Source: CAYYYP01 sp964475985 (GTDB taxonomy: Bacteria > Bdellovibrionota > UBA1018 > CAYHWW01). From it: a stretch of 41,642 bases of DNA. A program made the translations under genes and the position numbers. Positions 18,660-27,484 of this stretch are shown here, in pieces. Within the stretch, counting starts at the first letter, position 1. The number at the start of each line of letters is the position of its first letter. The notes beneath the pieces were generated by a model. That model saw only the letters and a list, made by a program, of their open reading frames with translations, searched no databases and was not told where the DNA came from. The stretch spans positions 1 to 41,642 of the forward strand of contig CAYYYP010000031.1 in the NCBI GenBank assembly GCA_964475985.1, written 5' to 3'.

Positions 18660-20552
18660 TTAGAGAACGAAAACGGAGCGGGAGAATTCAGAGATGAATT
18701 CTCCCGCTTTGCATTTTTGGTTGACGAGAACGCTCACGGAAGGTAGCCCATAAACCACTTCAGGCGTTTGTGAGTTGAGTCCGTAGCTCAGTCGGTAGAG
18801 CATTTCACTTTTAATGAAAGGGTCGACAGTTCGATTCTGTCCGGACTCACCACTTCCTTGCAATACGAACTTTGATCCGCTCCGTTTAAAACCACTCCCC
18901 TTCTGGGGACCACCCCCGTCGGGCTTCTTAAAAAGAGGGTTGATTTTGATATCCAGTCGGTTGTCTGGATAGACTATAATTTTAGGTATGATGGCCTGAA
19001 TGAGTTGCTGTTTCTGAAGATCGCAACGCTCTGAGAAATCGGCCAACGCATGACGAATTTTTTCTTGTAGCGCCTTTTCCTGGTAGTGCTCCAGCAACAG
19101 CTTCTTTTGGCGCTCAAGGGTGTGAATCTGACCTTGCGTTTTTAGAAGCTCTTGCTCAACTTTTTGCTGCTCTGAGATCACCATTCCCGACACCTGCCCT
19201 AAGTCTCCGCTGAGGGCCGCATTGCGCAGGAATTCGCCAAAACCGTCAAGTGTCCGCTGGAGTTGCAAAAGTTGCAATTCCTTGGGTTTGATTTCTTGAT
19301 CAATTTTTTCAACTTTAGCATCCAAACCATTAAATGAACTCTCGATTGCACTGCCAAGCAAACCGCTCTCTTTGAGGTAGTCCTTAACCCTTTGGCAAAT
19401 GACCTCTTCAATCTCTTCTTTTGAGATGCGGATTTCAGCACGTCGCCCGCCCTTGCGATCTTCGTAATAGCGATATTGCCCGCCCTTGCCCGCAGCACCC
19501 ACAAAACGAGTCCCATCTGCAAGCTGAAGAACACCAGAAAGGAGGTAAACCTCGCCGTTTGCCTCGGGCTTTGAAGCTTTGTGTTTGTTCTTTTCAAAAA
19601 TGCTCTGCACCTTTTCAAAAAGGTCCAAGGGAACCACCGGGCCGCTTTCCTTGAAATGGCCGTACTCCCATCTCACCAATCCATTTGCATCCTGAAGTTT
19701 TGGGAATTGACTCCAAGTATCCTTGAAAAAACCAAAGCCCCTAATTTTTGGATTGGTCAGAAGTGCTTTCAAAGAATCAGATGTGAACTCCTCGCCGCCA
19801 ACGGTCTTTATTGGAATACGGTTTCCGTGCCGGTCGATCTTCTCTTTAATTTGATGTTTTTTCGTGCGGTAGCCCTGCTCATTGCAATATTGAACCGTGG
19901 CATAAAGCTCCTGCATTTCTTCAAATTTTAAAAAGATGTCACGAGTGGCCTCTTGTTCTTTCTTGTTGAAGACGTAAAAGCCAACTTTTGTCGGGTGGGG
20001 GTCAAGACCCAGTACGGCCCTTGTGGAAGTATCCTTGCCGTTGTTGACCATGGCCTCGCGCTGTTTTTTTGTGATCTTCTCCTCAAGTTCGAGGGAATAG
20101 TCCTCGGCAAAAATATTTTTAACATTGAATGACAAACGCTTTCCGCGATCTCTGTAATTGAATATTCCATCATCGATGAAATGAACCTCGACGCCTCGTT
20201 CGTAGGCAGCCTCGATCAGTTGAAGATTCGCGACCTGCCAGCGCCCCATACGATCGACCTTTTCAAAAACTACGAAGTCGATGTTGTTATTTTCAATGGC
20301 ATGTTGAAGTTCTTGAAAATCCTTACGCTTGCCGAAGTTTGCCTTTTTTCCGCTTTTATCTTCTTCGACGACGCGCGTAACTTGATAGCGGCAATTAGAT
20401 TTTTCATCTTGCTCAAGCAGCCACCGCTCAATCATGTGGCGCTGTTGCTCTAGAGAACCATGCTGAACCTCAGCTTGATCTTTGGTTGATACACGAAGAA
20501 GCGCCCATCCCTTTTTGACTTTAGGTGATAAGTGCCGAACCGCATTCTCCAT
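18660..20552 (-). CDS. Large serine recombinase reading through tRNA-Lys
   Basis: 630 residues. The N-terminal resolvase domain has the catalytic Ser22 in LLRVSTKDQ, then a 'Recombinase' domain, a zinc-ribbon-like part, a long coiled coil (~400-520) and a basic tail. It would integrate and excise the element. The ATG follows GGAGG. Residues ~567-592 are encoded antisense to the tRNA-Lys gene and the last ~38 lie in chromosomal DNA, across the flagellin terminator. The C-terminus therefore probably changes between integrated and excised forms. The functional protein likely ends before residue ~560. Confidence 0.9.
   Translation of the reverse strand: MENAVRHLSPKVKKGWALLRVSTKDQAEVQHGSLEQQRHMIERWLLEQDEKSNCRYQVTRVVEEDKSGKKANFGKRKDFQELQHAIENNNIDFVVFEKVDRMGRWQVANLQLIEAAYERGVEVHFIDDGIFNYRDRGKRLSFNVKNIFAEDYSLELEEKITKKQREAMVNNGKDTSTRAVLGLDPHPTKVGFYVFNKKEQEATRDIFLKFEEMQELYATVQYCNEQGYRTKKHQIKEKIDRHGNRIPIKTVGGEEFTSDSLKALLTNPKIRGFGFFKDTWSQFPKLQDANGLVRWEYGHFKESGPVVPLDLFEKVQSIFEKNKHKASKPEANGEVYLLSGVLQLADGTRFVGAAGKGGQYRYYEDRKGGRRAEIRISKEEIEEVICQRVKDYLKESGLLGSAIESSFNGLDAKVEKIDQEIKPKELQLLQLQRTLDGFGEFLRNAALSGDLGQVSGMVISEQQKVEQELLKTQGQIHTLERQKKLLLEHYQEKALQEKIRHALADFSERCDLQKQQLIQAIIPKIIVYPDNRLDIKINPLFKKPDGGGPQKGSGFKRSGSKFVLQGSGESGQNRTVDPFIKSEMLYRLSYGLNSQTPEVVYGLPSVSVLVNQKCKAGEFISEFSRSVFVL
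18677..18718 (+). terminator. Intrinsic terminator after flagellin
   Basis: A perfect 13-bp stem (AGCGGGAGAATTC with GAATTCTCCCGCT) and 6-base loop are followed by a T-rich tail. It lies 54 bp after the flagellin stop. On the other strand the recombinase reading frame runs through it. Confidence 0.9.
18777..18852 (+). tRNA. tRNA-Lys (UUU)
   Basis: 76 bases with encoded CCA. The acceptor stem GAGTCCG/CGGACTC, the D-arm GCTC..GAGC, the anticodon arm TTTCA-CTTTTAA-TGAAA with anticodon TTT, and the T-arm ACAG-TTCGATT-CTGT are all intact. The mobile element begins right after the 3' end, a classic tRNA integration target. Confidence 0.98.
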
Positions 20553-20556
20553 CTCT

Positions 20557-20886
20557 CTATCCTCCCGAACTTAAAATAAAACTTTTGACCAGCAGCTCAA
20601 TATGGTTTCTATCTTCAAAGCCACCTTCAGCATAACTTTCACATATCACAAAGTTGTTCACATTGAGAACTTTAGTGTTTAATCTTCTTTTTTCCTGCGA
20701 CGCTAACTTGGAATATTTTTTCGCTTTGGCAGCCTTCTTTCGCAGACTTACGCATGATTTGCAGTGGGATTCAAATCCAGACTTTTTGCTGAGGTTTTTG
20801 TGAAAACCAGCGCAGGGTTTCTCTTCATCGCAACTTGTGCAGCGAACGTACTTAGTCTCGTCAAGAGCAGAGTCCTGCGTGCTCAT
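20557..20886 (-). CDS. Small zinc-finger protein next to the recombinase
   Basis: 109 residues from the ATG at 20886, preceded by a G-rich site; an ATG at 20910 is possible. Residues ~12-45 hold two CxxC pairs (RCTSCDEEKPC and HCKSCVSLRKK), a treble-clef-like zinc finger also seen in HNH-associated and phage proteins. A basic stretch follows. It lies 4 bp upstream of the recombinase gene and is probably co-expressed, perhaps as a recombination directionality factor or regulator. That role is inference. Confidence 0.6.
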   Translation of the reverse strand: MSTQDSALDETKYVRCTSCDEEKPCAGFHKNLSKKSGFESHCKSCVSLRKKAAKAKKYSKLASQEKRRLNTKVLNVNNFVICESYAEGGFEDRNHIELLVKSFILSSGG

Positions 20887-20986
20887 CCTGCCACCCACCT
20901 TGCAATTCATTGCGCCAGGGAGAGGCGGCAGGTACTCGTCGAAAAACTTGTGGGCACCTCACGTATCGAATGGCAGGTACCCAGGT

Positions 20987-21430
20987 TCAACTAGGATCAA
21001 TAGAAACAACGGCGGAAACTAACGAAGGCTCACCGCCCTCGAGCTCCAATTCCTTCTTGCGCTTTCGTGGGGAACGACGGACGGCCGAGGTAGGCTGGGG
21101 TTTTCTCCGCAGTATATCGTCGAGTCGCAAACGTTCACCGCGGGCCTTAGCTGCCCTGACCTCTTCTAAGGCGAACTTAAGGAATCGCTCCTCGTCATAG
21201 AAACGATCAGATAATTCCTTGAGATCAGAGACGCTAAGTTCAGTAGGAACTTTCTCAATAATCCAATTAAGAATGTCCTTCCGTGTTGCTCCACATGCTG
21301 GAGTTGCCGCACGGAGTTGATCAAGATATCGTCCGATCTTTTCAAGATTGGCGGCGTCTACCGTCAACCTGTCAGGGTATGTATTTCGAACTATCTTCTC
21401 GTTATTCGTTTCAGAATTTGCCTCAGTCAT
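20987..21430 (-). CDS. RHH-like small protein of the transfer module
   Basis: 147 residues. The part from ~17 to ~55 (RLTVDAANLEKIGRYLDQL then TRKDILNWIIEK) has the beta-helix-helix rhythm of ribbon-helix-helix DNA binders, and the C-terminus is strongly basic (RRSPRKRKK). Relaxosome accessory proteins (MobC/TraY class) have this form, so a role in oriT recognition is plausible but not shown. It overlaps the upstream lipoprotein gene by 8 bp. The 76-bp gap on its left holds a repeated GGCAGGTAC 9-mer of unknown meaning. Confidence 0.6.
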   Translation of the reverse strand: MTEANSETNNEKIVRNTYPDRLTVDAANLEKIGRYLDQLRAATPACGATRKDILNWIIEKVPTELSVSDLKELSDRFYDEERFLKFALEEVRAAKARGERLRLDDILRRKPQPTSAVRRSPRKRKKELELEGGEPSLVSAVVSIDPS

Positions 21431-21818
21431 TGTCTTTACTCCATGAACTGTTTTTCTCGATCACGAAAACACGATGGCGCTCGATGTATCGATTCCCTTC
21501 AACGGCATCAGGAACCCAGATCGTGCGCACTTCAGGACGTGTGACAAAGGGGTACTTCTCGGCATCTGACGGTTTTGACGAGGTCGCTTGATCCTTTTCT
21601 TTTCCTTTATGAAATAGAAAACCAATCACACTACCGGCCAGTGCTCCGGTCGCTGCGCCGATTGCGGCGCCCGTTGCATCCTGTCCAATAGCGAGACCAG
21701 TACCTAAGCCAGCAGCAGCTCCCACCCCTGCTCCGAAAAGGACACTTTGAGGAGTAGTAGCGCAGCCCGATGTGAATACGAGGGCGAGCAAAGCCCCTAA
21801 GAATGAAATACGAATCAT
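21423..21818 (-). CDS. Glycine-zipper lipoprotein of the transfer module
   Basis: 131 residues. The signal ends in FTSGC (lipidated Cys at ~19). Residues ~28-68 are a Gly/Ala zipper membrane segment (GAGVGAAAGLGTGLAIG and GAAIGAATGALAGSVIG). The C-terminal ~45 residues are a soluble domain with TIWVPD and HRVFVIE. It is likely the outer-membrane lipoprotein (VirB7/TraV-like role) of the secretion channel, or an OmpA-type glycine-zipper protein. It overlaps both neighbours. Confidence 0.65.
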   Translation of the reverse strand: MIRISFLGALLALVFTSGCATTPQSVLFGAGVGAAAGLGTGLAIGQDATGAAIGAATGALAGSVIGFLFHKGKEKDQATSSKPSDAEKYPFVTRPEVRTIWVPDAVEGNRYIERHRVFVIEKNSSWSKDND

Positions 21819-22786
21819 GATAAAACCTCCGGTTTGATGTTGGGACGGGGATCATGCGAAGCAGGGGAGGCTACTACGGAAGTAGTAGTCAGTCCGGAAA
21901 ACCGGCCCGCAGCTTCGTGCCCGTAAGTGACTGGCTGGAAACGTTTAATCCGTGTTTCCAAAAGTGCCATCGTAGTTCCACGGAACGCCAATGGAACCAC
22001 GAAAGAATCTTGAGAAATGCAGAGAGCCTTAGTGAGGAAAGTCTCAACGCTGAATCCTTTTCCAGGTCCGTATTCAATCAGCGCAGACCAGCCTTGTTTT
22101 AAAAATGATCTCAGAAATACAAAGCTGTGAATATTTACACGACTGCCCGGAGCTTTATCAAGATTTGTCTTGATCGCAACTGCATCAGAAAGAGTGGGCA
22201 CAACCCAGAGGACGCGGCCCACTTGTGCTGACTCTCCGTAGAAACTTCCGATGCCTTGATAAAATGCGGCCTTCTTGCGATTGAGTTCCATCTCAAGAGC
22301 AACCGTGCGGTAAGTCCCACTGTCCATTCGGTGCCAATACCCATCGGGTCTGTGAGCAGCACTTCGTGGCGCCCACTCAGGATAATGCTCTGGTTCAAGC
22401 CTTCTGAGTTGCTGTTCTGAAAGAGTCTGAACTCCTGCGGGCACTGCAACCAACCATTCACCCATATGAAATGCTGACGCAAGCCAGTCATGGCGCCTGA
22501 ACTCTGACTTGTATCCTTCTTCACGCAGCTCCGGCAAATGATGTCGAATTGCATCAAAGCCTGAACGATCAAGAGCCCAGAGAAAACCTCGGCCCTCTTC
22601 ATCCGTACGCGTTGTGAGGTAATGCGCTCGCCTCATCCTGTTCAAATAATTGTAGGCCGAGAACGGATGTTTCATATGTGGAAAAAAACGAACTGCAAGT
22701 CCTGCAGTTGAAACAAGTTTCCACTTCCAGAGAAATTTTAGAAGAGGGATACCTGTTTCATTTGAGAGGTAGAAGAATTCCTTCAT
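21815..22786 (-). CDS. Replication-relaxation-like protein (candidate relaxase)
   Basis: 323 residues. The N-terminal ~85 residues form a winged-helix-like region (LLKFLWKWKLVSTAGLAVRFF, then NRMRRAHYL). The central part resembles the Replication-relaxation family: a HMGEWLVAV segment and an acidic/Lys pattern in VALEMELNRKK that recalls a nuclease core (E-x-E-x(n)-K). No HUH relaxase motif is present anywhere in the element, so this is the best candidate for DNA processing at oriT. It overlaps the FtsK-like gene by 4 bp. Confidence 0.6.
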   Translation of the reverse strand: MKEFFYLSNETGIPLLKFLWKWKLVSTAGLAVRFFPHMKHPFSAYNYLNRMRRAHYLTTRTDEEGRGFLWALDRSGFDAIRHHLPELREEGYKSEFRRHDWLASAFHMGEWLVAVPAGVQTLSEQQLRRLEPEHYPEWAPRSAAHRPDGYWHRMDSGTYRTVALEMELNRKKAAFYQGIGSFYGESAQVGRVLWVVPTLSDAVAIKTNLDKAPGSRVNIHSFVFLRSFLKQGWSALIEYGPGKGFSVETFLTKALCISQDSFVVPLAFRGTTMALLETRIKRFQPVTYGHEAAGRFSGLTTTSVVASPASHDPRPNIKPEVLS

Positions 22787-24315
22787 GAGTTATCCTCCGT
22801 TGTCACAAGCGCTTTGCTCGCTTCGTGCTCAGCAATGTCATCATCCGCAGACGATGCAGCACACGCAGCGGGTTGAATTTCCAATGGATCACCTTCAGAA
22901 GTCTGTAATGGGTTTGATTGTTTTGATTTAAATGGCGCTAGCAGTGGCTCCATCGCATCGCGGTCAAGCCACGGCACTTGAACTTCGATAAGATCAAAGC
23001 CCGAGCGCCAGATAGCGCGACCCTTAGTTGGTGGAAGGTCAGCCGCACGAACCGAGTCTAAGATCGTCATGCTTGATGCGTTGTCGGCCATTTGAAAGCA
23101 GAGCCTGCCTTGTAAATTACTTTTAATTAATGGGTCTATGGCATTTCGATCTGGCCTTTGAGTAGCAATAATGAGGTGAATTCCTACGGCCCGTCCCAGT
23201 GCTGCAATCTTAGCCGTTAGCCTTTTTGCGACTTGGGCATCTTTACTTGCTAGTGTGGCACTTGCCATGAAGAGTTCCGCTGCTTCGTCAATCGCGACTA
23301 CGTGACGGACAAGGGGCTTGCCCTTCGGCCAATCCGTTGTAAAAATACGTTTGCTCTCTGGCACGCGGTAAAATGCGTCGAAGTCATTACATCGATTGGC
23401 ACGCAGAAGAGTCATTCTCTTTTCAAGTTGTGATTCGACGTACTTCAATGCTTCGATGGCCTCGACCGGCGTGATGTAGAGCCTCACGTTTGGAATTCCA
23501 GAAAAGATTCCCAATTCAAGCCCGGCCTTTAAGTCAATCAATGTGAACTCAACACCAATACTGTTGAGAGTGAGGGACGTGAGTATCTGGCGCATGAATC
23601 CAGATTTTCCTGAATTCGTGTAACCCGCGGCCAAGATATGCGGCACATCACGCAACGAGACATAGAGGGGCTTTGATCTCGTCATTCCCACCATGAACGT
23701 AAGTGGCTGAAGCTTCTTGGTCGTATCAAACGCAAAACTTTCAGGTAGCGGGTTGTGCGCGTAGAGGAGTTCCACCGTCCCGCGCTCAACACGCGGTTTT
23801 ATTTGGTCGATGAAAACTTGGAGCTCTGACTCAAGGTAGGGCTTAGCCTTGCGAAATTCAGGTTCAGGTAAACCAACCGAAGAAACGATGAGCTTTCGCA
23901 TATGGGTATCCATTTTCTCATCAGCGATAAAGCCAGGGAGTCTCCCCGTCCTGGTCTGAAGGCCTGCGTTACGGAAAACAATTGAGAGTCGTTTGATAAG
24001 TGCGCGGCGAGCGATGACTCTCCCAATGGACCAAATCCAAAATCCGCTCGTGGTAAAAATCACTACGTACGGCCAGTAGAGAAAGGGATGAAAAGGATAG
24101 GCTCTTGCCACATGGCAGGCCTTCCATACCAGGGCGTCAAGTCTCAGAGAAAAGGCAACGGCAAATCCCGCACCGATCCCACAGCAAACTGGCCACGGCA
24201 GCGTATTGCGACTGATTCCCTTCCAGAACTCAAGGCAAGTATCTTTGATGAAGACTCCAATGAGAATCAATCCATGCGGATGTTCCGGCTTTTTAGACCC
24301 AGATATTACAGTCAC
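22783..24315 (-). CDS. FtsK/SpoIIIE-type DNA translocase (coupling protein)
   Basis: 510 residues. Two N-terminal spans at ~43-58 and ~78-100 anchor it in the inner membrane. The motor domain has a Walker A at 231-238 (GYTNSGKS, with Asn where Gly is usual), a Walker B at ~339-346 (VVAIDEAAELF) and an ATQRPDRNAIDPLIKSNL segment, which is hallmark FtsK/SpoIIIE. In the element it would pump DNA to the secretion channel in place of VirD4. Its stop overlaps the replication-relaxation gene start. Confidence 0.9.
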   Translation of the reverse strand: MTVISGSKKPEHPHGLILIGVFIKDTCLEFWKGISRNTLPWPVCCGIGAGFAVAFSLRLDALVWKACHVARAYPFHPFLYWPYVVIFTTSGFWIWSIGRVIARRALIKRLSIVFRNAGLQTRTGRLPGFIADEKMDTHMRKLIVSSVGLPEPEFRKAKPYLESELQVFIDQIKPRVERGTVELLYAHNPLPESFAFDTTKKLQPLTFMVGMTRSKPLYVSLRDVPHILAAGYTNSGKSGFMRQILTSLTLNSIGVEFTLIDLKAGLELGIFSGIPNVRLYITPVEAIEALKYVESQLEKRMTLLRANRCNDFDAFYRVPESKRIFTTDWPKGKPLVRHVVAIDEAAELFMASATLASKDAQVAKRLTAKIAALGRAVGIHLIIATQRPDRNAIDPLIKSNLQGRLCFQMADNASSMTILDSVRAADLPPTKGRAIWRSGFDLIEVQVPWLDRDAMEPLLAPFKSKQSNPLQTSEGDPLEIQPAACAASSADDDIAEHEASKALVTTEDNS

Positions 24316-24377
24316 AAACGAACTCCTTTAAACGTTTGGCCTGCAATGGCGCTGGTTCTTAAATTACGTGCACGGTC

Positions 24378-25271
24378 TTAGTGGCTGTCGTCAAACAGGA
24401 CGAAAATAACTGTGCCAGCTTCCACGGTTATAACGGGTTTCTGATTTCGATACTCATTCATCATCTGCTGACCTTCTTCAAGCGTGGCTCGCCCGGCTCC
24501 ATTTAAGAATGCATTCCTCATCGAAGGTGGGGTCACGAGTGCACCCATCTGGCCCTGAGTATTTTGAAGTCCCTGAGAGACCCCTCCCACGAAATTAAGA
24601 CCTACACCTGCTGCAAGTTTGAGTGCACGGTATCCAACATGGGAACCCTTGATACCGGGGATCTTATCAGAGCCATCCGCTGCCTGCGCTTCAACCTTGG
24701 ATGTAGCGCCATCCCGAAATACAGCTTTGCGAAAATGAATGAGAAGGCGGTCTTCTCCTGATTGTCCGCTGCCCATGAGAACGGTGCCGGCTTCAAGAAG
24801 CGTCTCACCTGCTACGATCAGCGGCTCTTTGAGTTGTGCTTTCACAGGCCCATCAGAAGCGCCTGAAATCAAGACTGCTTCGACCATCGAACCAGCTGGA
24901 ATCGGTACGTTGCGCGGGCGACTCACAAGTTGAGGGCCTGAAAAATGGATTTCAGCTGCCTTTGCTGTAGGCCTTGAAGCTGGCGATGTCGTTGGCCTTC
25001 CCTCGACTTGAGAAATATTAAGCGTACCGGTTTGGTGTAAGACCTGAGAAACCTGAACGCCCAAAAATTTACTCACGTTGTCTTTCCTGTCTTTTTTTGG
25101 ATTACCCGCGAAGATAACCACCACAATAGCGGTAACAAGTGCCACACAAGACCCAACAGCCATTGGAGCTGATACTTTTGCTGTCGTATTTTGATAGGAG
25201 AACCACCCTTTACCAAACTGTTTTTTTGCCCCTGGCTCAGAGACGATCGCAACTATTGGTTCATCGCTCAT
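24378..25271 (-). CDS. VirB10/TraB/TrbI-family secretion channel protein
   Basis: 297 residues from the ATG at 25271 with GGGGAA upstream; a longer frame to 25358 would overlap the preceding gene heavily. A short cytoplasmic N-terminus, one span at ~36-56, and a linker lead to a beta-domain with the TrbI/VirB10 pattern (VPIPAGSMVEAVLISG, EPLIVAGETLLEAGTVLMG, KLAAGVGLNFVGG). VirB10 links the inner-membrane complex to the outer-membrane core. At the end a Lys-Pro-Val-Ile-Thr-Val-Glu-Ala-Gly-Thr segment matches the terminal domain strand. Confidence 0.85.
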   Translation of the reverse strand: MSDEPIVAIVSEPGAKKQFGKGWFSYQNTTAKVSAPMAVGSCVALVTAIVVVIFAGNPKKDRKDNVSKFLGVQVSQVLHQTGTLNISQVEGRPTTSPASRPTAKAAEIHFSGPQLVSRPRNVPIPAGSMVEAVLISGASDGPVKAQLKEPLIVAGETLLEAGTVLMGSGQSGEDRLLIHFRKAVFRDGATSKVEAQAADGSDKIPGIKGSHVGYRALKLAAGVGLNFVGGVSQGLQNTQGQMGALVTPPSMRNAFLNGAGRATLEEGQQMMNEYRNQKPVITVEAGTVIFVLFDDSH

Positions 25272-25284
25272 GCGCTTTCCCCTT

Positions 25285-25722
25285 TTACTTCCTGGGACGG
25301 AAAAACCCGTCCACAGATACTTGGTTGTCTTTCGAATCGCGCACGACGATGATGGCACACCCGCCGTTCATGACAGTTGAAAGATCAAAGGTGAAGCGCC
25401 TGCCTTCAAGATAAACATACAAATGAGAACGCGCCGACGGTGCAAGCGGTGAAATGGCGAGATCTGATTCGACGTATTCAATCCCAAAAGAATTTTTTCT
25501 TCCGAGAATGATTTTGCTGGGTTTGATTGGAAAATCAAGCACCGTACCATCCACAGCAATTGGAGTCCTGGCCACACTTCGGTTATCAAGCCTCACAATA
25601 CAATGATCGACTGGCACAGGTGCTTTTCGATCAAACGCGTAAATTCTTTTCTCAAAAACAAAAAGCAGAAAAAAATTTATAAAAAGCATCGTCCAAAAAT
25701 TATAATTTCTTAATTGCCTCAT
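25285..25722 (-). CDS. VirB9/TraK-like secretion channel protein
   Basis: 145 residues with an N-terminal signal peptide (to ~30). The mature ~115 residues are beta-rich and contain DFPIKPSKIILG and a LAISPLAPSARSHLYVYLEG segment, which resembles the N-terminal domain of TraK/VirB9 (secretin N-like). It is short for VirB9, matching a minimal system lacking the C-terminal domain. It sits between VirB8- and VirB10-like genes as expected and overlaps the VirB8-like gene by 4 bp. Confidence 0.65.
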   Translation of the reverse strand: MRQLRNYNFWTMLFINFFLLFVFEKRIYAFDRKAPVPVDHCIVRLDNRSVARTPIAVDGTVLDFPIKPSKIILGRKNSFGIEYVESDLAISPLAPSARSHLYVYLEGRRFTFDLSTVMNGGCAIIVVRDSKDNQVSVDGFFRPRK

Positions 25723-26270
25723 TTTTTTGCTCCTTCAGGGCTTTGGCCTAAAATGGGCGCTGACACTTGAACAACAGAAAGCCCATAGGGATTCCATTCG
25801 GTTCTGGCGACAGAACCAAGTGTAACGATCAGAGAAAATGGGAGTGCCGACCGGACTGTCCCCACAGTAAAGATGCGATCGGCATTCACTGTGACTTTAT
25901 CACCATTCACGGAAACGCTATTGATGAGAATACGCTGGGAGAGGTCACGCTTTTTGAAGTCTTGCTGTTCTTGAGTACGAAACCTTAACTCCTCATCAGA
26001 AAGAAACCCTGGCTTGATCTGAGCTGTCGTATCAAAACGCATTGCAAGTGCTTCGCGAACGAAGATCTCGACTTCAGCAGGAGTTCGCTCACCGTCGTTG
26101 GTGGGCAACGCATGTGAATAACAGGCCCGTTCGACCACAAGCGGCTTTCGAGTGACGAGCTTTACTGTCACTGCCGCAAGTGCAATCAAAACGATACACA
26201 GACATCCCAGAGAAAGTTTAAGGACTAAATTTTCAGAAACAACATTGGCCCAAGCTACTGTAAAACGCAT
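25719..26270 (-). CDS. VirB8/TraE-like inner-membrane protein
   Basis: 183 residues: a short N-terminus, one span at ~15-37, then a ~140-residue periplasmic domain. Size, topology and position between VirB6- and VirB9-like genes fit TraE/VirB8, and residues ~90-150 (FKKRDLSQRILINSVSVNG and the following strands) fit its helix-to-sheet transition. A GGGAG site precedes the ATG. Assigned chiefly by topology and synteny. Confidence 0.65.
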   Translation of the reverse strand: MRFTVAWANVVSENLVLKLSLGCLCIVLIALAAVTVKLVTRKPLVVERACYSHALPTNDGERTPAEVEIFVREALAMRFDTTAQIKPGFLSDEELRFRTQEQQDFKKRDLSQRILINSVSVNGDKVTVNADRIFTVGTVRSALPFSLIVTLGSVARTEWNPYGLSVVQVSAPILGQSPEGAKK

Positions 26271-26273
26271 AAA

Positions 26274-27452
26274 TCAAACTCCCTTAAAAGGTTTGGAGCT
26301 GTTAGGCCGCCGATTCTCTACAAATAACGACTGTTGAACTGGACGTATTTGATACTCTGAACGATTTGATGGAGGCTTAAAATTCGTCGCAGCATCTTTA
26401 AACGTTACGGTGGAACCGTGATTGGCTGTTGTGCTCTCCGTCTTAAATTCAGAAGAAGGAGGTGCAGTTGCTGCGGCAGCACGTTTTTTCACTTGCCTAC
26501 TATTTTGTTGATGCGCGCCTTTGGCATGACCGCGCTCTGTAGATTTCGACTTGTGGGAAGAGCTAGCCGTTTTATCGCCATATTTATTTTGAAAATTAGA
26601 AGATGAGCCACCGCCTCCACCCCCGCCAGTGGAACTGTCTTCCTTTTTCCCACCAATCTTCTTTTTAGCCATGCCGCTCACAAGTTGACCTGGGCTAAAG
26701 GCCGCTGCTCCCGCCGCAATGCCTGCTGTTTGTGCAGCAAGGCTAGCAAGTCCAGCACCGGCGAGTGCATTCACGACCAATGGAGTGAGAAGTAGTGAAC
26801 CAGCCAGGATCAAATTGAAGGAAACTGCTGTGATGAAGTTGATATTATTCTGCGGTTGATTGATCTGAGAGAGTGCTGAACTCCATAAAAGTGTAGCAAG
26901 GACTGACCATACGATTTTCCAGGCACCGATTTCAAAAAGAGTGCGATAAAGTGCCTTGGTTGCACTACTAGTAACTGGCAATACAAAAAGGGCAATGAGT
27001 AGCGGCGAAAACACATATAGGAGCACCCAAGCATACGTGATGGCCGCGTCAGCGATGTAGACTGAAATGTAGAGAAGAAAAAAAGTCGCAAATGAAATGA
27101 GCATCAGGACCGAATCTTTGATGGAGGTCCATGACATTTGAAACTCAAAGAGCTTGTCGTAATACCTGGTAAGAACGAGCTTGATGCTATTCAGTGATCC
27201 AATTTGATTTGAAAGTGCGTCCGTCAAATCGGCAATGGCATTACTAATTTCGGGATAGGTCACAAGTAGAATGGCTGCTATCAAGCACCTGCCCACAAGA
27301 GTTGAAAACTGAGGCATGCCACCAAGAGGGAGTTTAAAGTATTCTAAGACCACACCGAGAAGAAAAAATACGAGAACCAGGCCATAGAAAACTTGTTCAA
27401 ACATCGCATGAAGCAGTTTTGCCTCCTGCGAAAGCCAAGAGAGATCGGTCAT
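26274..27452 (-). CDS. VirB6/TrbL-like polytopic membrane protein
   Basis: 392 residues with about six membrane segments in the first ~245 residues, then a long Gly/Ser/Lys-rich soluble tail including a run of glycines (~285-292) and His/Lys/Ser repeats. This is the TrbL/VirB6 layout, the inner-membrane channel component. A GAGGT site lies before the ATG. It ends 3 bp before the VirB8-like gene. Confidence 0.8.
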   Translation of the reverse strand: MTDLSWLSQEAKLLHAMFEQVFYGLVLVFFLLGVVLEYFKLPLGGMPQFSTLVGRCLIAAILLVTYPEISNAIADLTDALSNQIGSLNSIKLVLTRYYDKLFEFQMSWTSIKDSVLMLISFATFFLLYISVYIADAAITYAWVLLYVFSPLLIALFVLPVTSSATKALYRTLFEIGAWKIVWSVLATLLWSSALSQINQPQNNINFITAVSFNLILAGSLLLTPLVVNALAGAGLASLAAQTAGIAAGAAAFSPGQLVSGMAKKKIGGKKEDSSTGGGGGGGSSSNFQNKYGDKTASSSHKSKSTERGHAKGAHQQNSRQVKKRAAAATAPPSSEFKTESTTANHGSTVTFKDAATNFKPPSNRSEYQIRPVQQSLFVENRRPNSSKPFKGV

Positions 27453-27484
27453 AAATTTTACCTCGCTGGTAGCCGGTGGCTTCT

